A stretch of DNA of 64,000 nt from the NCBI GenBank assembly GCA_947500135.1, contig CANMQX010000006.1, forward strand, positions 186,001-250,000. Direction: 5' to 3'. The notes under the pieces were generated by a model. That model searched no databases, was not told the origin of the DNA, and saw only the letters and a program-made list of their open reading frames with translations. Both the position numbers and the translations under genes were made by a program. This DNA comes from an uncultured Paracoccaceae bacterium (lineage in GTDB: Bacteria > Pseudomonadota > Alphaproteobacteria > Rhodobacterales > Rhodobacteraceae). This document shows, piece by piece, positions 17,178 to 27,263 of the stretch (positions are counted from its first letter, which is position 1; each line of letters starts with the position of its first letter).

Positions 17178-19365
17178 TTTTACAATGAAAACAGACACCG
17201 ACGGTGTGGCCACGATTATATGGGACACCGTCGGAAAATCAATGAACGTGATGAGCCGCGATTCCATGGCCCTGCTCAGCGATCTGATTGATGACGCGCT
17301 TGCCGATGATGCAGTCAAAGGCATCATCATCACATCGGGTAAGGACACATTTGCTGGCGGTATGGATCTGAACGTGCTTGCCAGCATCCGCCAGGAAAGC
17401 GGCGATAATCCGGCACAGGGCCTTTTCGACTTTACCATGGCTGGTCACCACATGCTGCGCAAAGTCGAACGTGCCGGCATGGACCCCAAAACCAACAAAG
17501 GTGGCAAACCGATCGCGGCTGCCCTGCCCGGCACCGCCTTGGGCATTGGGCTGGAAGTCCCGCTCGCCTGTCACCGTATCTTTGCCGCCGACAACCCCAA
17601 AGCCAAGATCGGCCTGCCCGAAATTATGGTCGGCATCTTCCCTGGCGCAGGCGGCACAACCCGTCTGGTGCGCAAACTGGGTGCGATGGCCGCGTCGCCA
17701 TTGTTACTGGAAGGCAAGTTGAACAACCCGCAAAAGGCGAAGGCAGCCGGTGTCATTGACGAAGTGGTTCCAGCCGATGAATTGCTGGCAAAGGCGAAAG
17801 AATGGGTCCTGTCCGAACCCAAAATCGTCAAGCCATGGGATGAAAAGGGCTACAAAATGCCTGGCGGCGCACCTTACCACCCCGCAGGCTTCATGACCTT
17901 CGTGGGCGCGTCCGCCATGGTCAACGGCAAGACGCAAGGCGTCTATCCTGCCGCCAAGGCATTGTTGTCAGCCGTCTATGAAGGCGCGCTGGTGCCTTTT
18001 GATCAGGCGCTCAAGATCGAGGCGCGCTGGTTCACAAACGTGCTGATGAACCCCTCCTCCTCCGCCATGATCCGCAGCATCTTCATCAACAAGGAAGCTT
18101 TGGAAAAAGGGGCCAACCGCCCCGAAGCGCCTGACCAGAAGGTTAGCAAAGTCGGCGTGATTGGCGCAGGCATGATGGGGGCTGGTATCGCGCTGGTCTC
18201 TGCACTGGCCGGTATCCAGGTTGTCCTGATCGACGCCAAGCAGGACGCCGCAGACAAAGGCAAATCCTACACAGCCGCTTATATGGACAAGGGCATCGCA
18301 CGCAAAAAGGCAACTGAGGAAAAGAAAGAAGCCGTGTTGGGCATGATCAATGCGACGACAGATTATGCCGCCCTTGAAGGCTGCGATCTGATTGTCGAGG
18401 CCGTGTTCGAAGACGTGGGTATCAAGGCGGAGGTGACAAAGAACGTACAAGCCGTCACCGGCCCTGATTGCATCTTTGCCACCAACACATCTACCCTGCC
18501 GATCACAGAGCTGGCAAAAGCGTCCGCTGATCCAGAAAAATTCATCGGCATCCACTTCTTCAGCCCTGTCGACAAAATGCTGCTGGTCGAGATCATCAAA
18601 GGTAAGGAGACCGGTTCGGTCGCTGTTGCCAAAGCGCTCGACTATGTTCGCCAGATCAAAAAGACGCCGATTGTCGTTAATGACGAACGGTTCTTCTATG
18701 CCAACCGCTGCATCATTCCTTACATCAACGAAGGTATTCGGATGGTGAAGGAAGGGGTGGAACCTGCCCTGATCGAAAACGCGGCCAAGCTGGTCGGTAT
18801 GCCCTTGGGGCCGCTGCAGTTGACAGATGAAACCTCAATCGATCTTGGCGTGAAAATCGCCAAGGCAACCAAGGCCGCGATGGGCGATGAATACCCGAAC
18901 GAAGCCGTGGACGAGGTGTTGTTCTGGATGTTCGACCAGGAACGGCTGGGGCGCAAATCCAATAGCGGCTTTTATGCCTATGACGACAAAGGCAAACGGC
19001 AAGGTCTATGGGACGGTCTGACCGCCCAATATCCTGTGGCGGACGACCAGCCCGACCTGACAACGGTACAGCATCGGCTGCTCTTCGCGCAGGTGCTTGA
19101 GGCTGTCCGCGCATTGGAAGAAGGCGTGCTGGAAGACATCCGCGAAGGTGACGTCGGCGCGATCCTCGGCTGGGGCTTCGCGCCTTGGTCAGGCGGCCCT
19201 TTCAGCTGGCTCGACATCATCGGTGCGCCTTATGCGGCGGAACGTTGCGATCAGTTAACCGCCGAATTTGGCGACCGGTTCAAAACGCCCGATCTGTTGC
19301 GGGAAATGGCCGACAAGGGTCAGGAGTTCTATAAACGTTTCGGACAGGCTGCAAAAGCAGCCTAA
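17170..19365 (+). CDS. multifunctional enoyl-CoA hydratase / 3-hydroxyacyl-CoA dehydrogenase (FadJ-type)
   Basis: Fusion of a crotonase-fold hydratase (about residues 1-190) and an NAD-dependent 3-hydroxyacyl-CoA dehydrogenase, 731 residues in all. The hydratase oxyanion region is seen at FAGGMDLN and the PEIMVGIFPGAGGTTRL stretch. The dinucleotide fold is at about residue 328 (GVIGAGMMGAGIA), and the catalytic His region is IGIHFFSPVDKM. The ATG at 17170 overlaps the upstream gene by eight bases; the longer frame from 17119 is leader sequence. Together with the thiolase it makes the trifunctional complex. Confidence 0.96.
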   Translation: MTDFTMKTDTDGVATIIWDTVGKSMNVMSRDSMALLSDLIDDALADDAVKGIIITSGKDTFAGGMDLNVLASIRQESGDNPAQGLFDFTMAGHHMLRKVERAGMDPKTNKGGKPIAAALPGTALGIGLEVPLACHRIFAADNPKAKIGLPEIMVGIFPGAGGTTRLVRKLGAMAASPLLLEGKLNNPQKAKAAGVIDEVVPADELLAKAKEWVLSEPKIVKPWDEKGYKMPGGAPYHPAGFMTFVGASAMVNGKTQGVYPAAKALLSAVYEGALVPFDQALKIEARWFTNVLMNPSSSAMIRSIFINKEALEKGANRPEAPDQKVSKVGVIGAGMMGAGIALVSALAGIQVVLIDAKQDAADKGKSYTAAYMDKGIARKKATEEKKEAVLGMINATTDYAALEGCDLIVEAVFEDVGIKAEVTKNVQAVTGPDCIFATNTSTLPITELAKASADPEKFIGIHFFSPVDKMLLVEIIKGKETGSVAVAKALDYVRQIKKTPIVVNDERFFYANRCIIPYINEGIRMVKEGVEPALIENAAKLVGMPLGPLQLTDETSIDLGVKIAKATKAAMGDEYPNEAVDEVLFWMFDQERLGRKSNSGFYAYDDKGKRQGLWDGLTAQYPVADDQPDLTTVQHRLLFAQVLEAVRALEEGVLEDIREGDVGAILGWGFAPWSGGPFSWLDIIGAPYAAERCDQLTAEFGDRFKTPDLLREMADKGQEFYKRFGQAAKAA

Positions 19366-19389
19366 GCGCCACACATTAAATATATGAAA

Positions 19390-19423
19390 AAAGCGGGCGC
19401 ATTCTTCGCCCGCTTTCTTTTTT
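19390..19423 (+). terminator. intrinsic terminator of the beta-oxidation operon
   Basis: A ten-base stem AAAGCGGGCG / CGCCCGCTTT (19390-19399 with 19407-19416), seven-base loop, then CTTTTTT. It lies 24 bases after the FadJ-type stop. The A-rich left flank would also allow use on the other strand. Confidence 0.92.
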
Positions 19424-19559
19424 GATCCTGCAAACTCAGTACCTTACCAAACGCCGCGACCGTTATGATCTTTGACAATTTTTCAAATGTCAGACAATTC
19501 AGTCTTGTCATGGCGTGGCTTTGTCCTGTTCTATACATGGACCAAGGGAGGATCGGTCA

Positions 19560-21185
19560 ATGGGTTGGATGCGTGATGAAACCGGATTGGGCAAACAGGC
19601 GGCGAATTACGTCCCACTGACCCCGCTGTCGCATTTGCAGCGGGCCGCGCGGGTTTTTTCCGGCCACGATGCGCTTGTTTACGGCAGCATCCGCCAAACC
19701 TATGCCGAATACCACAAACGTGTGTCGCAACTAGCCTCAGCCCTGACCAAGGTCGGCGTCAAGCCCGGCGATGTGGTTGCCACCATCCTGCCGAACATCC
19801 CCGCACAATCCGAAGCCGCCTTTGGCGTGCCCGCTTGTGGTGCCGTCCTGAACACGATCAACACCCGGTTGGATGTCGATACCGTCGCCTATATCTTTGA
19901 TCATGGCGAGGCGAAGGTGGCCTTGGTCGATAGCCAATTCCTGCCGCTTGCCATGGCCGCGATTGAACTGATGGAAGGGCCCGCCCCGCTGATCATCGAA
20001 GTCCCGGATGACGAGGCCGGGGTGCATGCCATGGCCGATCAGCAAAATTACGAAGATTTCCTTGCCACTGGCGACCCCGGCTTCAAATGGATCATGCCCG
20101 AAGATGAATGGGAAAGCCTCGCTCTTAACTACACCTCTGGCACCACGGGACGCCCGAAAGGCGTCGTCTATCACCATCGCGGGGCCTATCTGATGACAAT
20201 GGGGACGCCCATTTCATGGGAATTGCCGCTCTTTATGCGTTATTTACAGATCGTGCCGCTGTTTCACTGTAATGGCTGGAACCATACATGGATGATGCCA
20301 TCGCTTGGCGGCACTGTTATATGCTGTCGCGATATCTCGGCCAAGGCGATTTACGATGCGATTGCCGATGAAGGTGTGACTCATTTTGGCGGCGCACCGA
20401 TTGTGCTGAACCTGATCGTGAACGCAAAAGATGCGGAACGACGCCACTTTGGTCACACTGTGCAGGTGTTTACCGCAGGCGCGCCCCCTGCCCCGGCAAC
20501 ACTTTCTGCCATTGGGAAGCTGGGCTTCAACGTCAAGCAGGTCTACGGGCTAACCGAAACCTATGGCCACGTCACCGAATGCATCTGGGACAATGCATGG
20601 GATACCCTGCCCGAAGACGCACAAGCCGCGATCAAGGCCCGCCAAGGTGTTGCCTTTCCAATGATGGAGGACACCACCGTTGTTGATCCGCAAATGGCGC
20701 AAGTGACAATGGATGGGGCAACACAGGGCGAGATTGTGATGCGCGGGAATGCGGTGATGAAAGGCTATCTCAAGAACCCCGACGCGACAGAAAAAGCCTT
20801 TGCCGGGGGGTATTTCCATTCTGAAGATTTGGCGGTGCAACATCCTGATGGTTCGATCCAGATTTCAGACAGGGCGAAGGATATCATTATTTCTGGCGGC
20901 GAAAACATCAGCTCTGTCGAAGTGGAAGGGGCGTTAATGCACCACCCAGCGGTCAACCTCTGTGCGGTGGTCGCCAAACCGGATGACAAATGGGGTGAAG
21001 TGCCTTGTGCATTCATTGAATTGAAGGATGGAGCGGAAGCAGAAGAGGCGGAAATCATCGCCTTTACACGCGACCGGTTGGCCGGTTTCAAAACGCCGAA
21101 GCGGGTCGTCTTTCAGGAATTGCCAAAAACATCGACGGGCAAAATACAGAAGTTTGAACTGCGGAAACTTGCAAGGGACATGTGA
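19560..21185 (+). CDS. AMP-forming acyl-CoA synthetase
   Basis: Activates a carboxylic acid to its CoA thioester via an acyl-adenylate. 541 residues from the ATG at 19560, which has GGGAGG nine bases ahead; the frame continues upstream without a site. The P-loop-like A3 motif YTSGTTGRPKG is near residue 190, YGLTETYG is motif A5, and the C-terminal catalytic lysine is in PKTSTGKIQKFELRKLA. It follows the beta-oxidation operon after a terminator. Fatty acids are the likely substrate. Related roseobacter enzymes (DmdB) act on methylmercaptopropionate, so that is a real alternative. Confidence 0.9.
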   Translation: MGWMRDETGLGKQAANYVPLTPLSHLQRAARVFSGHDALVYGSIRQTYAEYHKRVSQLASALTKVGVKPGDVVATILPNIPAQSEAAFGVPACGAVLNTINTRLDVDTVAYIFDHGEAKVALVDSQFLPLAMAAIELMEGPAPLIIEVPDDEAGVHAMADQQNYEDFLATGDPGFKWIMPEDEWESLALNYTSGTTGRPKGVVYHHRGAYLMTMGTPISWELPLFMRYLQIVPLFHCNGWNHTWMMPSLGGTVICCRDISAKAIYDAIADEGVTHFGGAPIVLNLIVNAKDAERRHFGHTVQVFTAGAPPAPATLSAIGKLGFNVKQVYGLTETYGHVTECIWDNAWDTLPEDAQAAIKARQGVAFPMMEDTTVVDPQMAQVTMDGATQGEIVMRGNAVMKGYLKNPDATEKAFAGGYFHSEDLAVQHPDGSIQISDRAKDIIISGGENISSVEVEGALMHHPAVNLCAVVAKPDDKWGEVPCAFIELKDGAEAEEAEIIAFTRDRLAGFKTPKRVVFQELPKTSTGKIQKFELRKLARDM

Positions 21186-21203
21186 TCGCATGCCTTAACA
21201 GCG

Positions 21204-21275
21204 CCAATTTCTTTCAAAGAAATTGGTGACAAATCCTCACCGAGGATTTGGACACAGACTTTCGATGAAAGTCTG
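21204..21275. repeat. three tandem perfect hairpins in a convergent intergenic gap
   Basis: Three adjacent inverted repeats, each with a three-base centre: 21204-21226 (ten-base arms, CCAATTTCTT), 21230-21250 (nine-base arms, CAAATCCTC) and 21255-21275 (nine-base arms, CAGACTTTC). They are three and four bases apart and fill the gap between two convergent genes. They may end transcription in both directions, and the regular build suggests a mobile or repeated intergenic element. Confidence 0.85.
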
Positions 21276-21291
21276 TTTGCCTTCCTGCTGA

Positions 21292-23337
21292 TCACATCAC
21301 ATGGCAAAGCCGCAGCGCGTCGTAGATCGCGGCATGCGTATTACGCGAAGACACTGCGTCACCAATCCGGAAAAGCTGATAAGTTCCTTGCAGGTTCGTG
21401 CGTAGCGTCTGCGGTTTTCCAGCAATGAACGCATCATGGTCCAACTCGCCACGGTTCGACGCCCCGTCGCGCAGATCAAAATAAAGATCATCCAGCGGCC
21501 TTGCGCCATAATTGACCACAACCTGATCGTAATGCGCCTCCCGCGTGAAATCGCTGTAATCCGTGCCAATCGTCGCACATAGCCGATTGCCATCGCGGGT
21601 CACGCCCAGCAGACGCTCCGCCACAGTCAGCCGCACCCCATGCTTTTGCAGATTGTGCAAATAAGGCGTTAGGTTCATGCTCATTATATCAGGTGCAATG
21701 CTTCGGTCGGGCGTCATTACCTCGACCTCCGCGCCCGCCTCTGCCGCCATTTCGGCGGCTTGCATGGCCGGGTTGTCGCCACTTTCATCATAGATCAGCA
21801 CACGCCCCGCCGGCTTCACATCACCAGACAGAATATCCCATGTGCTGATCACATTTGCAGCCTCACCCCGCTGTTCAAAAAGTTCGAGGTTCGGCAGCCC
21901 ACCTGTTGCGATAATCACAATGTCAGGGTTCATCGTCGTGACATCTGCTGCTTCCGCAAAGGTGTTAAATTGGAACTGCACATCACGGGCGGCACATTGC
22001 GCCATCCGCCAATCAATAATCCCGATCATCTCGCGCTTGCGCGGGGTCTGGGTGGTCAGCCGGATTTGCCCGCCCGGCTGATCTGCCGCCTCAAAAACTG
22101 TCACGTCATGCCCGCGTTCCGCACAAACGCGAGCGGCCTCTAAACCGCCGGGACCAGCCCCAACGATGACAATTTTTCGCGATGCCACGGCAGGTGCAAT
22201 CACATGAGGCATGCTCAACTCCCGGCCTGTCGCTGGGTTGTGAATACAAAGCGCCTCACCCCCCTGATAAATCCGGTCAAGGCAATAGGTGGCGCCGACG
22301 CAAGGGCGGATATCATCCTCCCGCCCCTCCATAACTTTGCGTACAATATGCGGGTCGGCCATATGGGCACGGGTCATACCGACCATATCCAGCAAGCCCG
22401 ATGAAATCGCATGCCGCGCCGTCGCCACATCCGGAATGCGGGCGGCATGGAAGGTGGGCAACCCGGTGGCCGCGCGCACGGAACCTGCAAAATCCAGATG
22501 CGGGGCAGACGCCATGCCTTGCAGCGGTATGACATCGGTCAGCGCAGGGTCGCTATGGACCCGCCCCCGAATGATATTGAAGAAGTCGATCTTGCCGCTG
22601 TCTTTCAGGATTTGGGCCATCTCCAACCCGACTTGGGGGGTAATACCTCCCTTCTCTACCTCATCAGCGGTGTAGCGGATACCAACGATGAAATCGCGTC
22701 CCACACGGTCACGGATCGCATCCAGCACATCAAGGCCGAACTGCATCCGGGTTTGCAGTGTCGCGTTTCCATATGGTCCATCCAGATTATTGGTCAGGGG
22801 CGACCAGAACTGATCAATCAAGTGGCCATAGGCTTCAATCTCGATCCCATCCATGCCACCCTCTTTCATACGCTCAGCGGCATCGGCAAAATCTCGGATG
22901 ATGCGGGCGATATCCCAGTCCTCAACAATCTTGGCAAAGGCCTTATGGGCCGGTTCGCGGTGCGGACCGGATGAGAGCGACGGCAGCCAATGCCCCTTAT
23001 TCCAACCCGTCCTGCGCCCAAGATGAGTCAGCTGAATCATGACCGCGCAGCCATGATCGTGGCAGGCGTCAGTCAATTGTCTGATCCACGGGACAACCTC
23101 ATCCTTATAGGCCAGCACATTGTTGAAGGATGGCGGGCTGTCGCGTGATACCACCGCCGAACCAGCTGTCATGGTCAACGCCACACCTGCCTTGGCCCGT
23201 TCGGCATGGTAGGCTGCGTACCGTTCTTTGGGCATTCCATTTTCTGGATAAGCCGGTTCATGGCTTGTCGTCATCACCCGGTTGCGCAAGGTCAGATGCC
23301 TTAGCTGAAAAGGCTGCAGGATGGGGTCGTTTGGCAT
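21292..23337 (-). CDS. FMN/FAD iron-sulfur oxidoreductase (TMADH / 2,4-dienoyl-CoA reductase family)
   Basis: 681 residues: an Old Yellow Enzyme-type FMN barrel (1-about 345), a cysteine cluster, then a pyridine-nucleotide/FAD-binding half starting at IVIVGAGPGGLEAARV (about 389). The family includes 2,4-dienoyl-CoA reductase, trimethylamine dehydrogenase and N-methylproline demethylase of the stachydrine pathway. The cluster reads Cys346, Ala349, Cys352, Cys364, so one of the four usual 4Fe-4S ligands is replaced by alanine. By remembered resemblance it is closest to the demethylase branch, which would fit methylated-amine use; dienoyl-CoA reduction is the alternative given the neighbouring beta-oxidation genes. 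Confidence 0.85.
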   Translation of the reverse strand: MPNDPILQPFQLRHLTLRNRVMTTSHEPAYPENGMPKERYAAYHAERAKAGVALTMTAGSAVVSRDSPPSFNNVLAYKDEVVPWIRQLTDACHDHGCAVMIQLTHLGRRTGWNKGHWLPSLSSGPHREPAHKAFAKIVEDWDIARIIRDFADAAERMKEGGMDGIEIEAYGHLIDQFWSPLTNNLDGPYGNATLQTRMQFGLDVLDAIRDRVGRDFIVGIRYTADEVEKGGITPQVGLEMAQILKDSGKIDFFNIIRGRVHSDPALTDVIPLQGMASAPHLDFAGSVRAATGLPTFHAARIPDVATARHAISSGLLDMVGMTRAHMADPHIVRKVMEGREDDIRPCVGATYCLDRIYQGGEALCIHNPATGRELSMPHVIAPAVASRKIVIVGAGPGGLEAARVCAERGHDVTVFEAADQPGGQIRLTTQTPRKREMIGIIDWRMAQCAARDVQFQFNTFAEAADVTTMNPDIVIIATGGLPNLELFEQRGEAANVISTWDILSGDVKPAGRVLIYDESGDNPAMQAAEMAAEAGAEVEVMTPDRSIAPDIMSMNLTPYLHNLQKHGVRLTVAERLLGVTRDGNRLCATIGTDYSDFTREAHYDQVVVNYGARPLDDLYFDLRDGASNRGELDHDAFIAGKPQTLRTNLQGTYQLFRIGDAVSSRNTHAAIYDALRLCHVM

Positions 23338-23467
23338 GATCTGCTCCGCTCAAATGTGCCTTCCCACAGTTGGGCAGCCGAATGCAGAACCGGTCAAGCC
23401 CGTTTCCGACATGACAATGTCCGGTCTGCACGGTATCAACGATCACAAAACTGGGCAGTACGGGCGA

Positions 23468-24466
23468 ATGACAGCACTTGACCGATATGTGCGACTGGAA
23501 AGTGGTGGGATCTGGCGCGCAGGACCTGACGCCCAGCGCAAGGATGTTGTGATCTCTTTTGGGGATGCAACACTTGTCATTTCGGACAAGGCCGGCCGCC
23601 CGCTCAGCCATTGGTCGTTGCCCGCTGTGACGCGGCAAAATCCGGGCAAACGTCCGGCAGTCTATACCCCAGACGATGATGGCGACGGCGAAGCGGTCGA
23701 GGTGGCCGAAGACACGATGATCGACGCCATCGAAGAGATCAGCAAAGCCTTGACGAAGGCGCGGCCAAAACCGGGCCAGTTACGCCAATGGATCACCGGG
23801 GGTTTGATTGCCGGATCGTTGGCCTTGGCTGTCTTCTGGCTACCCGACGCGCTGATGCGGCAAACGCTGGCGGTGGTGCCGATGCCCAAAAGGGCCGAAA
23901 TCGGTACCACGATCCTTGGACATATGCAGCGGGAAACTGGCACCATTTGCCGTTCCCCCAACGCGATGGCGGCGGCAGATCGGCTGTCAGACAGGCTTTT
24001 TGGTGCCCAAGCCGGCCAAAAGATTGTTGTTGTGCCAATGCTGGCGCGCGGGTCCCTTGCGATCCCGGGTGGGATCATTCTGCTCGACTATGGATCACTG
24101 CAAGCCGCCGATGATCCGGCTGTGGCTGCCGGGCATGTCTTGGCAGGATATGCGGCAGCGCAAGAACTAGACCCGTTGGAAGCAGTGCTGGATCAGGCAG
24201 GGCTGCGTACCACCCTCGGGTTACTGACAACGGGTGATCTGCCAGAGGAAACGCTGGCCGTCTTTGGCAAGCTCGCCGTCACAGCACCGTGGCAGGACCC
24301 GGATGCAAATACCCTTTTACCAGTGTTCGAGGCGTCGCAAGTTCCAACGACCCCCTATGCGGCCATCACCGGGGCGGATCTGCAACCGGACCCAATGGCA
24401 GGGAAAACAGCACCACCCATCCTGAATGATGCCGATTGGGTCAGCCTGCAGAATATCTGCAACTAA
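23468..24466 (+). CDS. membrane protein with degenerate M48-peptidase-like domain
   Basis: A 332-residue protein with one transmembrane helix at about residues 109-127. The first 100 residues are cytosolic and include an acidic stretch. The outer part resembles M48 metallopeptidases (ARGSLAIPGGIILLDYGSL, then DPAVAAGHVLAGYAA), but the HExxH position reads V219-A-A-G-H223, so the first His and the Glu are missing and it is probably not a protease. The ATG at 23468 is chosen over an open but implausible extension to 23321. Its stop abuts that of the convergent upp with no bases between. Confidence 0.72.
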   Translation: MTALDRYVRLESGGIWRAGPDAQRKDVVISFGDATLVISDKAGRPLSHWSLPAVTRQNPGKRPAVYTPDDDGDGEAVEVAEDTMIDAIEEISKALTKARPKPGQLRQWITGGLIAGSLALAVFWLPDALMRQTLAVVPMPKRAEIGTTILGHMQRETGTICRSPNAMAAADRLSDRLFGAQAGQKIVVVPMLARGSLAIPGGIILLDYGSLQAADDPAVAAGHVLAGYAAAQELDPLEAVLDQAGLRTTLGLLTTGDLPEETLAVFGKLAVTAPWQDPDANTLLPVFEASQVPTTPYAAITGADLQPDPMAGKTAPPILNDADWVSLQNICN

Positions 24467-25099
24467 CTATTTCGTGCCAAACATCCGGTCGCCCGCATCG
24501 CCAAGTCCAGGCACGATATATCCCTTCTCGTTCAGGTTGCTGTCGATAGCTGCCGTCACAATCGGCACGTCAGGATGCGCTTCTTTCATCCGCGCAATCC
24601 CTTCGGGCGCGGCAAGCAGGCAAAGGAACCTGATATTACGGGCACCAGCTTGTTTCAGCAGATCGATAGCCGCGACCGACGAATTGCCTGTCGCCAGCAT
24701 AGGATCAACAGCTATGACCAGGCGATCCTCTATCTCGGTTGGGACCTTGAAGTAGTATTGCACCGGCTTCAGGGTCTCTTCGTCCCGGTAAAGCCCCACA
24801 AAACCCACCCGGGCCGATGGGATCAGCTCAAGAATGCCATCCAGCAACCCGTTACCCGCACGCAGGATCGACACTAGCGCCAGTTTTTTGCCATCCAGCG
24901 TGGGTGCGTCCATCGGCTCCAACGGCGTATCGATCCGCTTGGTGGTCATCGGCAGCTCGCGGGTCACCTCATAGGCCAGCAACTGGCTGATTTCACGCAA
25001 TAACTGCCTGAACACGGCGGTTGAGGTATTCTGATCCCGCATCAAAGTCAGCTTATGCTGCACCAGCGGGTGGCTGACGTGGGTGACATGTTCGGTCAT
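24467..25099 (-). CDS. upp: uracil phosphoribosyltransferase
   Basis: Salvages uracil with PRPP to UMP. 210 residues, normal length. The PRPP-binding loop is seen as [21 protein letters not shown], and uracil-binding residues are in the C-terminal [17 protein letters not shown]. It is the last gene of the nucleoside-salvage operon; its start overlaps the add stop by four bases. Confidence 0.97.
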   Translation of the reverse strand: MTEHVTHVSHPLVQHKLTLMRDQNTSTAVFRQLLREISQLLAYEVTRELPMTTKRIDTPLEPMDAPTLDGKKLALVSILRAGNGLLDGILELIPSARVGFVGLYRDEETLKPVQYYFKVPTEIEDRLVIAVDPMLATGNSSVAAIDLLKQAGARNIRFLCLLAAPEGIARMKEAHPDVPIVTAAIDSNLNEKGYIVPGLGDAGDRMFGTK

Positions 25100-26085
25100 G
25101 CGGCAGGCTCCAATCGTTTGGCCACGCGGGTGCGCGTTTCGTCATCACAGAATGCGGCGGCCAATGCAGCTTCATTCATCGCTTTGAAATCGGCCTCATC
25201 GCAGCCGAATGTCTTATGCAGCATCTCATATTCGGCCGTCATCGTTGTGTGAAAGAAAGGCGGGTCATCGGTTGATACGGTAACCTTCACGCCAGCATCG
25301 CGCAGCTTAAGGATCGGATGATCAGCCCAGCCATTCACCGCCTTAAGGACCACATTTGAACCGGGACAAACCTCTAGCACGATCCCCTTATCGGCGATTT
25401 CAGCGACCAGATCGGCATCCTCAATCGCACCAATCCCGTGGCCGATCCGGGCGACTTTCAGATCGCGAATGGTCTCGGCCACCATTGATGGCCCACCCCA
25501 TTCACCCGCATGACAGGTCAGCGGTATCCCCGCCTCGCGCGCCATATCAAAGCTATAGGCGTAATCACCGGGGCGACCCATCATCTCGCCCCCCGCCATG
25601 CCGTAACCGGTGATAAAACTGCCAAATGTCTCCGCCGCACATTTTGCGGCGGGCTTGCAGGCCTCTGGCCCGAAATGGCGAATACCGGTCACGATACCTT
25701 TCATTGTGATGCCAAGCTTCTCTTCAGCTTCGTTCGCAGCATCCTCAATCGCAGCAAGGTAGTCTTTCCACGCTGCCAGATCGCCACCGCCGCAAAAATC
25801 AGGCGAAACGAAACTTTCCATGTAAACAACACCATGCGCTGCTGTTTCTTCCAAAACGGCCATGGTCAGACGACGGAAGTCTTCGGGCGAGGTCAGTGTT
25901 GTGCAGGCGGCCTCGTAAACCGACAAGAAATGGTCGAAGTCGCGAAACGCATAGCCGCCATCGGCATCAAAGATACCACTGATATCAATGCTCTTTTCTG
26001 CCGCCAGCCCGCGAATAAATGCAGGTGGTGCGCAGCCTTCCAGATGGGTATGCAATTCAATCTTGGGGATTTCGTTGAAATTCAT
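25096..26085 (-). CDS. add: adenosine deaminase
   Basis: Deaminates adenosine or deoxyadenosine to inosine in the cytosol. 329 residues. Zinc and catalytic motifs are in order: HTHLEG near the N terminus, HAGEWGGP, the HGIGAI segment and STDDPPFF near residue 285. Start and stop overlap neighbours by four bases each (deoB upstream, upp downstream). The family also contains adenine deaminases, but the operon context favours a nucleoside. Confidence 0.93.
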   Translation of the reverse strand: MNFNEIPKIELHTHLEGCAPPAFIRGLAAEKSIDISGIFDADGGYAFRDFDHFLSVYEAACTTLTSPEDFRRLTMAVLEETAAHGVVYMESFVSPDFCGGGDLAAWKDYLAAIEDAANEAEEKLGITMKGIVTGIRHFGPEACKPAAKCAAETFGSFITGYGMAGGEMMGRPGDYAYSFDMAREAGIPLTCHAGEWGGPSMVAETIRDLKVARIGHGIGAIEDADLVAEIADKGIVLEVCPGSNVVLKAVNGWADHPILKLRDAGVKVTVSTDDPPFFHTTMTAEYEMLHKTFGCDEADFKAMNEAALAAAFCDDETRTRVAKRLEPAA

Positions 26086-27263
26086 AAAAAGCTTTGTCCT
26101 TCGCCAGCGTAAGGAATGTTCAAATGTGCAGCGACGGATGCGGCGATATCCGTGAACGCCAGCAGGCCCAAGGGACGCGGCCCCAGACCATGTACAAGAA
26201 CAGGTACTCTCTCACGCGTGTGATCCGTGCCCTGCCATGTCGGGTCATTGCCATGGTCAGCTGTCACTATCAACAGGTCGTCTGCACGCAGTTTCGGCAA
26301 AAGCGCGCCGAGCTCTGCATCAAACCAGTGCAGGTGATTTGCATAACCCTGCGGATCACGGCGATGCCCATATTCGCTGTCGAACTCGACAAAATTGGCG
26401 AAAACCAGCGCGCCATCATCGGCCTCATCCACCAATGCACCCAGGTGTTCCATCAATGCGGCATCACGCCCTTTGCGTAGATCATCAATCCCACGCATCG
26501 AAAAAATGTCGCCAATTTTACCCACTGCATAGACCTTCCGCCCGGCGTCATGTGCGTAATCACAGATCGTTGGCGACGGCGGATCAATCGCAAAATCCTT
26601 GCGATTTGCGGTGCGGGTGAAGTTCTTTTCCGTCTCGCCGATAAAGGGGCGCGCAATCACACGCCCCACTTTCATGTCATGCAGTATCGGCGCGATATCG
26701 GCGCAAAGCTTGTGTAGCCGTTCCAGCCCAAACGCCTCTTCATGGGCGGCGATCTGCAACACTGAATCGGCAGACGTATAACAAATCGGCCAGCCGGTTT
26801 TGATGTGTTCAACACCGTGTTTCGCGATGATAGCAGTGCCAGAGGCGTGGCAATTGGCCAATATTCCGTCGGTGCCCGCAGCGGCACAGATTTGCGCGGT
26901 CAGATCGTCAGGAAAGGCCGGTGTTTGTTCGGGAAACACATGCCAGTCCCATGGCACCGGCACGCCCGCCAACTCCCAATGGCCCGATGGGGTGTCCTTC
27001 CCGCGCGAAATTTCAGTCGCCGCCCCCCAAGCGCCCACCGGCGTGGCGTCCAAACCCGGCACCACCATGCCAGAGGCAAGCGTGACTGCCGCACCCAATC
27101 CCAGCCCATCCAATACAGGCACATTCAGGCCAACCACCTTGTCAATATGACCAACGGTGTTCGCACCGGTGTCGGGCAATGTGCCATTGAAAAACTGGTC
27201 CGCATCTGGGGCACCACCGATCCCCACACTGTCAATCACAACAAGAAATGCGCGTGCCATCAT
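26082..27263 (-). CDS. deoB: phosphopentomutase
   Basis: Interconverts (deoxy)ribose 1- and 5-phosphates, linking nucleoside phosphorolysis to central metabolism. 393 residues. Alkaline-phosphatase-fold metal motifs are visible: VIDSVGIGGAPDA at the N terminus, GANTVGHI with the catalytic Thr region, and VTADHGNDPTWQGTDHTRE near the C terminus. Two adjacent ATGs (27263, 27260) are possible starts after AAAGGA. It overlaps deoA upstream. Confidence 0.96.
   Translation of the reverse strand: MMARAFLVVIDSVGIGGAPDADQFFNGTLPDTGANTVGHIDKVVGLNVPVLDGLGLGAAVTLASGMVVPGLDATPVGAWGAATEISRGKDTPSGHWELAGVPVPWDWHVFPEQTPAFPDDLTAQICAAAGTDGILANCHASGTAIIAKHGVEHIKTGWPICYTSADSVLQIAAHEEAFGLERLHKLCADIAPILHDMKVGRVIARPFIGETEKNFTRTANRKDFAIDPPSPTICDYAHDAGRKVYAVGKIGDIFSMRGIDDLRKGRDAALMEHLGALVDEADDGALVFANFVEFDSEYGHRRDPQGYANHLHWFDAELGALLPKLRADDLLIVTADHGNDPTWQGTDHTRERVPVLVHGLGPRPLGLLAFTDIAASVAAHLNIPYAGEGQSFL

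Noticed and set aside
23321..23467. N-terminal extension of the M48-like protein
   Set aside because: Overlaps the divergent flavoenzyme start and reads as noncoding; the ATG at 23468 begins the conserved part.
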